Below are positions 36,701 to 47,580 of a stretch of 64,000 nt of DNA, piece after piece. A program made the translations under genes and the position numbers. Each line of letters starts with the position of its first letter. The stretch's first letter is position 1. The notes under the pieces were generated by a model. That model did not search any database. It saw nothing but the letters and a program-made list of their open reading frames with translations, and had not been told where the DNA came from. The stretch is from positions 1 to 64,000 of the forward strand of contig JAUPFP010000169.1 of the NCBI GenBank assembly GCA_036925085.1. Reading direction: 5' to 3'. Source of the stretch: Brachycybe producta (Eukaryota; Arthropoda; Diplopoda; Playtdesmida; Andrognathidae).

Positions 36701-39700
36701 ATTATTGTATAACCCCTCAAGACAACTGTCCGCTCACCCTTGTATCACGTAGATTCGCGAAACACATTCTGGATCGCCTCGCGCCTGCCTCGCTAGGGAT
36801 ACTCGCTATTGAGATTCGCGAGGAAAAACTCGCAATGTCTACAGGCCCCTTTTATATAAATAAAACTTTTTCCTTACAGCAGCTAAAAGATTCGAAAAAA
36901 CGGTTCCGACTTTCGAAATATTATAAATTGTTAATCCGGTCTCTCGAGTCAGAAGTTCGTACAGATCCTTCGAGAGAGAAAAAAGAGAAAAACATTTTTT
37001 AAAAAAAAAAAAATCACTAAAGCGCCGTAATTTGTTAGCAAAACCTGATTTTCTCGATCGATCTCTTTCATCTCCGGCGATTGATACTGTTCATGAAGCA
37101 ATTCGTCGTATTTCGGACACGGTGCCGCATCGTCGAATACGTAATCGATGCTCGTAGGCAGAGTGTGAATCGGAATCGGTTGCCACAGAAGATCCTCGTT
37201 CCAGATCTCGGAGTCTTCCGGTGGATACATTCCGGCCATGTTGCATTCGGCACTCATCAGAGTACGATCGACGTCCGTACTCTGAACGTAAATTTCGCTC
37301 CTGTTGTAAATGTCGTTCAGATAATTTTTGTATCTGTTTCTTATAAACTGGCCTAGTCTGTAATGTTGCTCTTTGCCAATCTGTCAAGAAATACCATGCA
37401 AAAAAAATTAAAATAGTGGTCATCAGAGCCCGGTATATTTATCGGTCAAGGCGAATGAGGTGCCTGCCACGGGCGCCGCGCATATGCCGCGTCTCTCGCT
37501 AGTTTTGCTCTTGCTTACGGAGCGCAAAACTTAGTGGCGCAACGTAACTGGATTGATAATACTAAGGGGGCACCAGTTTTATTCTTGCCTCAGGTGCAAA
37601 ATTAGCTAGTTATGGCTCTGTCTAGAAATTAAAGAATTTGCTATTTTCTGTAAAGAAAAAAAGAAAATCGTGTCTCGGGAACAACGTTTTCTATAAAGAA
37701 AAAAAATGTTTGGGAATTATGTTTTAGCTCCGCCTACCCCTTTTCTCAAGAAAGCAAATATCTCCTAAACCATATACCTGCTTTGTCCAAAAGATTAAAT
37801 TAAGTATGGTGATCTTCAGAATGTCAAGAATGTGCATCTTTTAGACTTAGTAGTGTTTGCACCAATGGTCACTTCTATTTGAGACTTTCTAAGGCATCAT
37901 GTTTGAAATTGGAACAGACTAATCGTAGGTCACTAGGTGACCTACACTTTACAACAGTAGGTCACTCAGTGACCTACACTTTTGAACTTTTTTTCTGTGG
38001 TGATTAGGTGGAGTTGTTAAATTAAGCTTGCTGTAGAAGGTCTGTGCCTACCAGAATATAAAAGTGTAGGTCACTGAGTGGCTCCACAGTTCTTCTCAAA
38101 ATAACTACCTGAAAGTGTAGGTCACTTAGTGATCTAAGATTAGTATGTCCCTCGGAAATTCTTTTATTTTAAAGAATTGTCAAGGCGGTGAATTACAATG
38201 AATCGCCTTTAGAGGAGACCAGAGTTTTATTCCCAATGTTTTCTTTCAGTAGTGAGTGGGGTATGTGGTTCAAGTCCACGGCAATTACATTTGTAAGTTG
38301 TCCGAATCCGATCGTCAGCCACGTATTCATGTTAGGATCTGTTGGAAACGGTTTTGTCGGAGTCCGATCTCCATGCCGATACACCTGCAACATCAAATTA
38401 ATTAATTTTTGCTATTTATTTTTTGTAGCTATTAGAAAACATTTTCATCCGGAAATGTTAAGTCTATTCGCTGTGGTTATCATATATAAACATGCTGGAC
38501 CTTAAGGTTCCTCTGCCATAGGTCTAATGGGCTGCTAGCAGAGTATACTTTGTATTTGTAATTGTAATATATAAAAATGCACTTGTACAATAAATAAAAC
38601 AATTAAATTTGCCCAAAAATATTTAAAAAGTTACTGAATTTTAAAAAACTGAAGTGTTGTCCTTATAGCCAACCACTTTGTATCTTTCCATAGAAAATAC
38701 ACTGCAACCAGGCGAAAAGTGGTAAAAAAAAAAGAGGTTTGTTTATTCAAACCATAAGAGAAAATATATTTTTAAACCTCGTATTTTAAATTCAAAAACT
38801 TTTTTTTTTTAAATTTTCTACCAAATTTATATAATTTATTTTGTAAAATTGCATATGTTTTGTCAACAAGCACCTTAGGGCATTCTCAGACCAGCGACTT
38901 TTAGTGATCGAGATGGAATGTGGAAAAAGTGAAAAGTGCGTGGTCAAAATCGACCACAAGAGTCACCTCTATACAACCACTTTTTTCAGTTCATTCAGCT
39001 ACACAAGGACCACTTTCTTCCAACAGCTAGCTGGCAGCTAGTCAACTCGAATGTTCGGTTTCGGCCACATGTCAACCACATTTTGCAGTAAATCTCTACC
39101 ATTAAAATTTTCAAATGTGTAGCTGTTATAGTTTTTTTTTTAGTTTCAATTCAAAACAATTGACTTTGCAACCCAAATTCAATTTAATAAAATACTTTGG
39201 GCCTGGTGCCCGTCTGGGACATTCTGTATATTGAGCTCATCAAGGGCACAAAGCTCCTTTATACACAGGCCACTTTTTGACGGCATAATGATGTCGGATT
39301 GTCGTCAAAACCGACCGTCTTGTATCTTTCCATAGAAAATATAGTGCAACCACTGCCCAACCACCTTCGACTTCGTTTTGCAGGAGAAAAGTGGCCAAAA
39401 AAAAGTGGTCTGTGTATTCCAACCCTAAGGGCCTTGTTTTCATTCGGGTGAAAATTTGAACTTTTTGAAAATTTCAACTGGTGAAAAATAGAACAAAAGT
39501 GGCCCCCGTCTAATCATAATTATAGGCGGGGGGGGGGGGGGCACTTGTGTTCTATTTTTCACCAGTTGAAATTTTCAAAAAGTTCAAATTTTCACCCCAT
39601 TGGAAACAAGGTTTTAAAGGTGCATTTTCGCAATAAAAAAAATGTTGACCAACAACAAACGTTGCCAATTTCACTTAGTTTTTTTTTAATTTGAAAAATC

Positions 39701-40189
39701 ACTCTGCAAGCGGGCAAAAAGTGCCTGTGACAGAGGGACAGAAGTTCAACTGCAGCATGTGAAATGCATTTCAAAACCCAAACAAAATAAAATTGATCAA
39801 TTTCTGAAAATTCTTTTTGTTTTTGAAAGAATTTAGCATAAAATAAATCCAAATTCAAGTAGATAACTCGACAATCTAAATCCAAATTGTACCCGCGCCT
39901 CTAAAAAGGTTCCAACTAAAAAAAAACTAATATTTTATTTAAAACCATTGCACAGGAGTTTTTTTAGTTAGAAGCTTTTTTTAAAGGGTTCAATTTATAT
40001 TTCAAGTGGCAAAGTTTCCTTCTTGAATTTGGACCTTATGACACTTTTTAATATTATATGAAAAACAATAATACTCACAATTTGCAACAGTTCCAATTGT
40101 GATTTGGCCGCAAAAGTGTGTCGGATGTTAAAAGCAATTAAAATACACAGCATGTAAATTGTCATTTTAAAATTCAACTCAGCAGACAT
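33765..40189 (-). CDS. Secreted histidine acid phosphatase (ACPP/ACP2 family), active-site intact
   Basis: Eight exons in reading order: 40189-40079, 38384-38289, 37380-37045, 36967-36878, 36264-36141, 36068-35983, 35153-35031, 33926-33765. All are GT-AG with agreeing phases, giving 375 residues. The signal peptide is near residues 9-27 (MTIYMLCILIAF). The catalytic motif VYRHGDRTP is at the exon 2 start. GFGQLTN, STDVDRTLMSA (holding the Arg79 equivalent of human prostatic acid phosphatase), LWQPIPIHTLP, FYSSHDT (His-Asp proton donor pair) and APPYASA follow. Cysteines match most family disulfides, but the partner at APPYASA is Ala. There is no C-terminal membrane segment, so it is secreted or free in the lysosome. 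It should hydrolyse phosphomonoesters at acid pH. The TAA stop overlaps an AATAAA. Confidence 0.95.
34192..34545. mobile_element. Relative of the GTGTGAA/CACTTTGTG foldback family
   Basis: Starts near TTTCACACAGACCACTTTCT and ends near ACCACTTTATGTGGCGCCAC; ACCACC repeats lie in the middle. It resembles 28467-29314 and 46329-47310. Exact ends are uncertain. It is in the last intron of the minus-strand acid phosphatase. Confidence 0.5.
34665..34960. repeat. Degenerate minisatellite, TTTAGGGCAAATGTCCC type
   Basis: About 15 imperfect copies of a roughly 18-20 bp unit containing AGGGCAAATG in the last intron of the minus-strand acid phosphatase. Confidence 0.8.
35180..35925. repeat. Dispersed palindromic repeat, copy 1
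   Basis: Words such as AAATAGAAAGGTAGCTCAAT and the inverse ATTGAGCTAAACTTCTAG, and ATTTTGAAAGATATCGACAT, mark an inverted structure also seen at 51545-52165, with a fragment near 33030-33110. Between the arms (about 35484-35755) lies a second segment with GGGACACACTTGTGTGTCC. Family unknown. In intron 6 of the minus-strand acid phosphatase. Confidence 0.5.
36451..36850. mobile_element. Foldback MITE, TAGACATTGCGAG arms
   Basis: The left arm CTGTAGACATTGCGAGTTTG mirrors AAACTCGCAATGTCTACAGG. CG-rich words (CTCGCGAGGC) are inside. The flanks TTA/TTTA fit a Harbinger-like TWA target. In intron 4 of the minus-strand acid phosphatase. Confidence 0.7.
37925..38135. repeat. Cluster of AGGTCA palindromes
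   Basis: AGGTCACTAGGTGACCT (37927), AGGTCACTCAGTGACCT (37959), and two half-decayed copies near 38068 and 38119, each followed or preceded by TACACTTT. AGGTCA is the nuclear-receptor half-site, but a transposon origin is equally possible. In intron 2 of the minus-strand acid phosphatase. Confidence 0.6.
38520..39428. other. Intron 1 sequence with diverged repeats, no gene
   Basis: Contains two copies of TTGTATCTTTCCATAGAAAA (about 38678 and 39320) with CAACCA... and AAAAGTGG words, probably two diverged ends or copies of one element. No open frame of interest. Confidence 0.45.
39429..39612. mobile_element. Foldback MITE, GGGCCTTGTTTTC arms
   Basis: The arms GTGAAAATTTGAACTTTTTG and CAAAAAGTTCAAATTTTCAC, preceded by GCCTTGTTTTCATTCGGG, are separated by a G-run spacer. 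Arms match the 102-bp repeat units at 30968-31760 and the start at 63933. In intron 1 of the minus-strand acid phosphatase. Confidence 0.75.
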
Positions 40190-40880
40190 TCTAATTACAA
40201 AAAAATCATAAAATCAAAAGTATGAAAGTAATAAGAAAAAGTCACATAGAATTGAAATTTTGGACAGCTGCAGCTTTTAACTACAGACAAAATGTCTAAA
40301 ATATAACAAACACACAAAAAAAAAAAATTCAAGTACCCAATATTGAACTCTGGGAAATAAAATTATCAAAACGTCAAAGATAAATAAAATTACAGGGTGT
40401 CTCCAAAGGAAGTATCTGATATCAATTATACACACACACGCGCGCATAGGCGTAAATGGAGGGGGAGGGGGGGGGCACAGGATGGCGGTCGCCACCCCAA
40501 AGAAATTAAAATGCTTTTCTTTTTTTTTAAAAAAGCAAATTATTTCAATTTTTTTAGACGTTTAACTTGCAAATTTTGCAATAAAACAGGATACAAGTTC
40601 ACGCATTTGTCACCAATTTATATCCAATTTATAAAAAACTTGGTCTTTTTTGTTCTTGGTCCCCCAACTCTTGGCCACCCCACTTTTTAATCCCATTTTA
40701 CGCCTATGCACACACACCATTTCACGGTCACGATACTCTATAATTTTTTTTTGTTGTAAAATTGATTATATAGGCCTAAATTTGTAAATAAAATTCATTT
40801 TTGGTATTTCTCTTTGTGTATATATAGTCAATGAACATTTAAATAATTAACATAACTGTTGTCTGAAAAACATACACAAT
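40190..40880. other. Shared upstream region of the acid phosphatase pair, left part
   Basis: AT-rich; holds TACAGGGTGTCTCC at about 40394 (a Tc1/mariner-type end without a clear partner) and a G run near 40460. The promoter of the minus-strand acid phosphatase must be here; no box could be assigned. Confidence 0.45.
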
Positions 40881-40985
40881 ATAGCCATAAATTAAGATAC
40901 TATCTTCGTTTAAACTAAAGGCTAATGTTTCGACTATATTATAGCCATCATCAGTGCCTATATACAATATTATAAAAATTATGAA
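40880..40985 (-). mobile_element. Possible Penelope-like element end with a hammerhead-like core
   Basis: On the minus strand the segment reads CTGATGATGGCTATAATATA then GTCGAAAC. CTGATGA and GAAAC separated by a foldable GGCTAT/ATAGTC stem resemble the hammerhead-ribozyme core carried by Penelope-like elements. No reverse transcriptase is seen nearby. Confidence 0.35.
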
Positions 40986-41029
40986 AAAATATAGAAACTA
41001 CGGAAATTATAAAAAATTATAAAAATTAT

Positions 41030-41690
41030 AAAAAATGAGAAAAATGAGAAAAATGAGAAAAATCAGAAAATTCAGAAAATTCAGAAAATTCAGAAAAAAA
41101 AAACAGAAAAATCAGAAAAATCAGAAAAATCAGAAAAAATCAGAAAAAAAACAGAAAAATCAGAAAAATCAGAAAAATCAGAATTATCAGAATTATCAGA
41201 AAAATCACAAAAATTAGAAAAATCAGAACAATCAGAAAAATCAGAAAAAAAACAGAAAAATCCGAAAAATCAGAAAAAAAACAGAAAAATCAGAAAAATC
41301 AGAAAAAAAACAGAAAAATCAGAAAAATCAGAAAAATCAGAATTATCAGAAAAATCACAAAAATTAGAAAAAATTAAAAAAATTAAGAAAATTAGAAAAA
41401 TTAAGAAAATTAGAAAAATTAAGAAAATTACAAAAGTTAAGAAAATTACAAAAATTAAGAAAATTAAAAAATTAACAAAACTGGAAAAATAAAAAAAATT
41501 AACAAAATTAAAAAAACAAAAAAAAAATTAAAAAAAACAACAAAATTAGAAAAATTTAACAAAATTAGAAAAATTTAACAAAATTAGAAAAATTTAACAA
41601 AAAAATTTAACAAAATTAGAAAAATTTAACAAAAAATTTAACAAAATTAGAAAAATTATAAAACTTATAAAAATTATTAAAATTAGGAAA
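41030..41690. repeat. A-rich arrays (AAAAATCAG, then AAATTAGAAAAATTTAAC)
   Basis: A 9-bp unit AAAAATCAG with variants to about 41370, then AATTAAGAAAATTAG and AGAAAAATTTAAC units. No gene. Confidence 0.9.
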
Positions 41691-41894
41691 ACTATAACTA
41701 GAAACATACAAAAAGCTCAACATACCAAAAATGAAGATGTAATACACTGTGCTAACAGTACAGAACACCATTTGCAACACATTTATCTGTATTGTAGAGA
41801 GCATTACAATGTTCTAGTCTTAGTTGCACAGCAGTTGTTGCAACAAATAAGAAGACGAAATTAAATAATAAGACTACAAAAGTCACAATGAATA

Positions 41895-42332
41895 TACAGG
41901 GTGGCTATAGTGTCTGAAACCATACGCTGATATACATAATTATAAGTGGTTTATTGATATGACATTTACAAGGACATCTTGAATCATAATAAAAAAAATA
42001 GCACACTATCTAGGTTTCCAGACTTTATGGCAACACTGTATCTTTGTATTTGGCTAACTGTGAACATAACTCAGTCAGTCCAACACTTCATACAAATAAA
42101 AAAATTAAAAAAAATATGCGCATTGATTTCATAAATTATGCAATTTATGCAAAGTTCTAGCCTTGAGTTCTATCCTTTTGTAATCTTTTCATTTGTATAT
42201 ATTTTGCAATAGCTAATTATACAAAAAAATTATATATATATTAAAATGGTGTTTTTAATCGACAATTGTCTGATGAAATTTATTAAAATGCTACTTTTCG
42301 AAACCATTTACTTGTCAAACAAGACACCCTGT
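41895..42332. mobile_element. Small TA-flanked element with CAGGGTG ends (Tc1/mariner-like)
   Basis: Starts TACAGGGTGGC and ends GACACCCTGTA. Short inverted ends next to TA suggest Tc1/mariner. No transposase. Confidence 0.5.
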
Positions 42333-42527
42333 AACAATTACAATTAAGTTCTTTGTGTATTTGAGTCTTTTCTTTGCAAAGAAAATTTGACAAATTAAAA
42401 TATCACGCATATTATTTTTTTTTTCAACTGCATGACGCATTTTTAATTTGAGGCTTACAATGAGAACATTCAAACATGACAATATTAAAGTTTAAAAAAG
42501 ATTTCGTTATTGTAGAAAATTTAACTA

Positions 42528-43033
42528 CAACTCCATCTTGTCGTTTTGAGCAGACGACAACAAGACAAATGAGTGTTACTATATGGGGTTACTAAAATTG
42601 CAAGAAATATAGTCTCACAATCGTTCAATTAAAATACATTAAAGCGCAAAATGTAATAGAAAGTATTGTTCATTAAGTGGTCGATTTATATAAATTTTGA
42701 AAAGGTCTTTCTATTTTTTAAATAATGCTTAAAGTCTTTAACTTCATCAGCTATGTTGAATCCCATAGGATAGAAAAAAAGCATTCAACAAAAAGTTTGA
42801 AGAACTCTCGTTAAAAATGATTTAGAGCAATAACAAACAAATTAACACGTGCTTCCATGTAATGGCTTCCAGATGATTCCTTTTTATAAGCTTAGCACGT
42901 GCAATTATTTTTCTATTAATTTCTATGTGAGTTCATACGTGGACAAAAACCATTCAAAACCCATTTTTACATCAAAAACGATCGCAGCGCCTACATTCAG
43001 AGAGATTTTGCACTAAACACTGTATCTAGGCTC
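42528..43033. mobile_element. TTAA-type element, truncated copy
   Basis: Closely follows 19539-20043 (CTCCATCTTGTCGTTTTGAG ... CTGTATCTAGGCTC) but lacks the left inverted end. Confidence 0.75.
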
Positions 43034-43515
43034 TTATTAGAGCTTTATTTCTAGTAGTTGAACTTGTACCTTTTAGCAATCTATATCTGTCTGACTAGCA
43101 TTTATTCCCTAGAAATTGCTATTGCTTTTTTTGTTGTAATTTGAAGGGCTTAGCCCTAAGTTCAACAATGAGGTTCAACTCTGAATGAGCTTTCAAACAA
43201 ATCACATCACATTCTGTCATGTCAACAGCTAATTGTAACTAACCTGTGTAAAACAGGCTATTGGATTTCATCATTTGAAGTGGATTGAATGAATCCAACT
43301 CTCCAATTGTATAACATTTCAAAATCAAATCCAAATAATTAAAAATGTTTATGAAATCTAATATCTAGCAAAAACATTTTCAAAACCAAATCCAAATCAA
43401 ATATTCTTAATTTTTGATTAGTAAATGCTAGCAAACTCTTACAACTTTTGCATTTCAATTGCAAAATCCTTAAAGAATATTATTTTTGAATCTTGTTTTA
43501 AGTTTGCAAATAACA
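43034..43515. other. Intergenic, no gene seen
   Basis: AT-rich DNA. A stretch near 43150-43200 (GGGCTTAGCCCTAAG) is palindromic. Nothing else recognised. Confidence 0.45.
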
Positions 43516-43706
43516 CAGGCATCTGTAGACAGCTTCAGAATTTTTCTGGCTCCGATCTTTTATGAGGGTCATCAATTTCTAATTGGTTTGCTACTGGGTC
43601 TGATGTCACATGCCCCGCCCTTTTTATTTCTAATTGGTTGGTATTTGGTCTGACGGTGATAAAAGGGCGGAGCCAAAAAAATTCTGAAACTGTCTACAGA
43701 TGCCGG
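43516..43706. mobile_element. Foldback element, Mutator-like, TIR subfamily A, copy 2
   Basis: Same ends as 12252-12442. The flanks are TGCAAATAACA (43505-43515) and TGCAAATAACT (43707-43717), identical over 10 bp, which supports a 10-11 bp target duplication. Confidence 0.85.
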
Positions 43707-44228
43707 TGCAAATAACTGCCAACTTCTATATATTGATACATTAAGGCTGGTTTTCATTGTTTAGTTAATTTTAGTTAACTTACATACTGAAATACATTGG
43801 TGCCCAGATTGCCTTTTACATCGAAATTAGATTTTTGTTCTCTGTAAGAAAAAAAAAAGTGACACACTTGTGATTCTTCATTTGCTTTCCTCACCTTTGT
43901 TAGCACGTGCTGTTCTATACAACCAGATTTACATTGTATAAAACGCACTGCAGAGAGCAACTCCACCGTACTCCTAATTTATCTCAAGTGATGTCCAAAA
44001 AGGCCCCATTGTCTTGCAAATGCTTACAAACTGTGCCACGCTGTGGAGTCCAGCCTTGGAGTGCAATGCAGCAAGTTTAATTTTTCTAACTGGCCGAATT
44101 GTAGAAAAAACATTGGCTAAACTCAAAATTTCAGCAAATTTCAGCCGAAACGAGCCGAATTCAGCCGACTGGCCGAAAAGTGACCAAATGGCAAAAATAA
44201 TAAATGAATTAAAAACAAACTAATTATT

Positions 44229-44804
44229 ATATGTATATTAAGCCAGGTCTCTGTGTGTGTGATCTAACGCTGTAGAAACAAGGACAAAAACCTTGAAGCA
44301 CGTCGGAATTTATATAAATTTAAATGAATAAATGAACCGCTTTTTTTCTCACGGTCAACTATATGCTGCACACTCCCCATCCAAGAACCCCATTGATATT
44401 AAATTGGAGACGGGAAAAGGTTGGAAAGTGTAGAAGGGGAGAGAGAGAAACGTGGAGAGGGAAAAAGTGGGAGGGGGTGACTGAAATTGAAATGAAAGAA
44501 GTAAAAAAGGAACAAACGACGCGCATGCGCACACCAGAGAAAATGAAAATCTCATTTTCTCTTTCAAACATAAAAAGGGGAGGGGATAATAGTAGCAAAA
44601 TGAAACTAGAATTTATCACGGGCAACTAACTGTGCCCAGCATTAGACTTTCTTTTCCTCTGCCCTTTTATGAACGTCATCAATTTCTAATTGGGTTTGTT
44701 ACTTGGTCTGACGTCATAAAAGGGCGGAGGAAAAGAAATTCTAATGCTGGGCACAATTGCGTGTGAATTTTGCTCCCGTCATTTATGACGGGTTACCCCA
44801 CTAG
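44229..44804 (+). mobile_element. Helentron/Helitron-like element, copy 3 (long form)
   Basis: Starts ATGTATATTAAGCCAGGTCT, carries the inner foldback (about 44622-44763, GTGCCCAGCATTAGA arms), and ends with the hairpin CCCGTCATTTATGACGGG and CTAG. Confidence 0.8.
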
Positions 44805-45168
44805 TATATTCATACTCAGTGACCAAAACATCTCCTTCCTATGTTACACAATTTTAAATTTGATGCATAATTGATTTGACTGACAACGCACATGTGAACT
44901 GAATTCGGCCAGGTCAGTCGAATTCAAGGAATTTTCTTAAAAAAAAACAATTCATAAAAATAAAAAGCATATCAATTATGTAAATGATGTAATCTATTGT
45001 ATCCCATAGAAAAATATGAAATTAATAAAAAAAAGTTTGTAACTGCATAGTCAGCAGCCACAATTCCTCCCACTCCCACCCCTTCCTTTATGTCAAAGAA
45101 ACCTAAACGACAAATTAGTATGCTGGTCGTTTTGTAAATTGGCCTTTGAATGAATGAATGAATGAATT

Positions 45169-45733
45169 GTAACACCCAGTAACTCCCGATCCCGGCAAAA
45201 CCATAGCCTGGGGGGCAAACAACTCCTGCTTGTCCCTCCCTCCTCTCCTAATTAATATTCTAGTGGCGGATTGATACTCTCAGGACCATGGTCACTTGGA
45301 CCTGGTTACACCTCGTAGGTGTACACAGGTCCAAGGTATAAAAGAACCGTGTTCCTCTTTGTTGTCCTTATTTTGCTTAAACTTGTACTACGTAGATCTT
45401 TATCCATACCACATCATGGGCACGAGGACGCACCTTTAATCAACAATATTCATTCTTGTACTCTTGATGTTTCTGAGCAAGGATGAATAAAAGCTTTACA
45501 ATGAGAAACTGCGTTGTCTTTATGTCTGGAAACTAATACTTCTCTAAACAGGCCGGAGACACCATAAGGCGAGGAGACATACAGATCCTGGAGCAGCTAC
45601 AGCATCTTCAATCGGTAACAACAAAGGAAGATGCATATCAGCGTCGATCAGGAGAGATGGCCACCATCCTTCTGCAAAGATTACACCCCTGCACAGAAGG
45701 ATGATCGCAATCGATCGCCATCCGACTCTTTCT
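45169..45733 (+). mobile_element. LTR-like fossil, copy 2
   Basis: Same order as copy 1: TGTAACACCC start, TATAAAAG box, AATAAA, then the shared downstream part, here cut by a piece of foldback element at 45735. Broken; family unresolved. Confidence 0.5.
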
Positions 45734-45734
45734 G

Positions 45735-45825
45735 TAATTCGTTATGTACCAACCAATTAGAAGTTGCCGGTCGTCATAACAAGGGCGGAGCCAACTGAAG
45801 TTCTCCCCGATTTCTAACCGCATGT
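45735..45825. mobile_element. Half of a subfamily-B Mutator-like foldback
   Basis: Matches the right arm of 27025-27230 (AACCAATTAGAAGTTGCC, GTCGTCATAACAAGGGCGGA, TTTCTAACCGCATG). The left arm is missing. Confidence 0.7.
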
Positions 45826-46328
45826 CATTGCAATTGTTATTTGGTTTTATATCTTCGCATGGTGTGGCAATTGGACTTCTGTCCCTCTGCCACATGCCTT
45901 CAATGCTACTCGCAGAGCAATTTTTCAAAATTCAAATTCAAATATGTTTCCGCTACTAGACAAATCGATGAATATCGAAATGGGCGTTTGTGTTCGGTTT
46001 TAATGTGCGCTACATTAAAAACCAACACAAACACAGCTGGAATATGTTAATAAAATTCTGAATGTAAAAACTTTAATATCAGTCCCCCCCCCCAAAAAAA
46101 ACCTTCAAAATTATTTTTTAAAATGGCTTTAAGCCAATATTTTGCAATTTTAACTGAAAAAAAAAAAACACAAATCAGTGACCCTGATTTCTTTTTAATA
46201 AACTGCAATTTTTCAAGTTCGTGGTTTCCATCAAATCAATCAATAATCACAAATGACATTAATCAATCACACTCCATACTACTCTCCTGCCACACACATA
46301 CACACCCATAAGTGGCCATACTTTACTT

Positions 46329-47310
46329 AGGACCGGTTTCACACTGACCACTTTGTGTCGCTACGAAGTGGTTGATGCGGCTTGCTTCACACGAACCACT
46401 CGGTGGCTCGTGTGAAGTAAACCATATAAAACTATGGCTCGGATTTTTATGGAATATCAAGCAAACGTTTCTCAATCTGTGGCCCACGAGATAATTACTG
46501 TGAAGTAACAGCTAACAAACTGATTTCAATCAAAAAATACTGATCAGAGGCTAAAATTCTAGTTGACAACTGATTGTAACCAGACAGCCTAGCCTCTAAC
46601 CAGCCTTTTTGATTAAAAAAGCAGCATAATTGCAGTTGCTCTAATGATGAATCATGATAATTACATCACAATTGCCACTTGAGCCAAAAATTGAGAAACA
46701 TGTGGTTGATATATTACAATAAAATTCGAAGCTTTATTGATCACCATTGACAAACATCCGGTGGTCACCACTTGTGGCAGGACTCAACCACACATCGCCA
46801 CTGTGGTGAAAAGAAGAAAAAAAAACCAGTGGCGGTGGCAAGTGTGAACACCTTCAATATAATCTCAGTGGTCTAGAAGGCCTCTGTCAGACCAGGCCAC
46901 TCGAGTGGCACCACGCATCCCTGCGCCACTCCGTTGTTTAGCTACTTGACTCACAACGTCTAGTAGCCACAAGCAAAATTAGTTGAAAAATGGACGTTAA
47001 AGAAATAGCTAGCTGCGCTCGCTTACTCAAAAAAAAAATTTCAACGTCAAGTTCTGCTTGATGCATTGCAGTGGTCGTTTCAGTTCGGAGTCGTGTGACA
47101 GGCTGAACTGAACAACACAGAGGCACCACATGAAAGTGGCGACCAAAGTCGCTGTAGGTCGACCTTAGCGTTCTATATGGGAAGTGGCGCCACTCCATGT
47201 GTACAGAACATCTACACTGTTCAAATGAATGTGTGGCGCCACACGAGTGGCTCTCGTCTACCAGAGGCCTAAACATGAATACTTTTGGTGGTGCCACAAA
47301 GTGGTCAGTC
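46329..47310. mobile_element. GTTTCACAC/CACTTTGTG element with nested insertions
   Basis: The left part GGTTTCACACTGACCACTTT pairs with GTGGTGCCACAAAGTGGTCA on the right. It holds a fragment of the hAT family seen at 62043 (46434-46735). It also holds a third unit at about 46877-47269 whose ends AGGCCTCTG and CAGAGGCCT are inverted. Boundaries are approximate. Confidence 0.55.
46434..46735. mobile_element. hAT family 2 fragment
   Basis: Starts GGCTCGGATTTTTATGGAAT and follows the element at 62043-62732, but lacks the 400-bp middle found there and has a worn right end. Confidence 0.7.
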
Positions 47311-47580
47311 AAAAAAAATGTTTTTTTTTTGATAGTTTTGATATGAAAAATATATTGGAAATAAACCAGAAGAACTTTAGAATCATACAATTTGAAATAA
47401 AGTTCAAAAGGGCACATTCACTCTCATATACAGTAGATAAGAGGAAATCAAATGACATTTCGTAAATTTCTAATTGACAGTTTATCTAAAATGTATATTT
47501 CTGTTTAAATCGCAAATGATGGAAGTTTGAATTTATTAATTGTGTAAAAACCACATCAAAATAAAAAACTGCAAACAACC

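Noticed and set aside
44355-44629. Frames of 70-88 codons shared between the Helentron-like copies
   Set aside because: They occur in both strands of the non-coding element and differ between copies; no protein family is recognisable.
45638-45928. 96-codon minus-strand frame
   Set aside because: It spans an LTR-like fossil and part of a foldback element, so it is a chance frame across two repeats.
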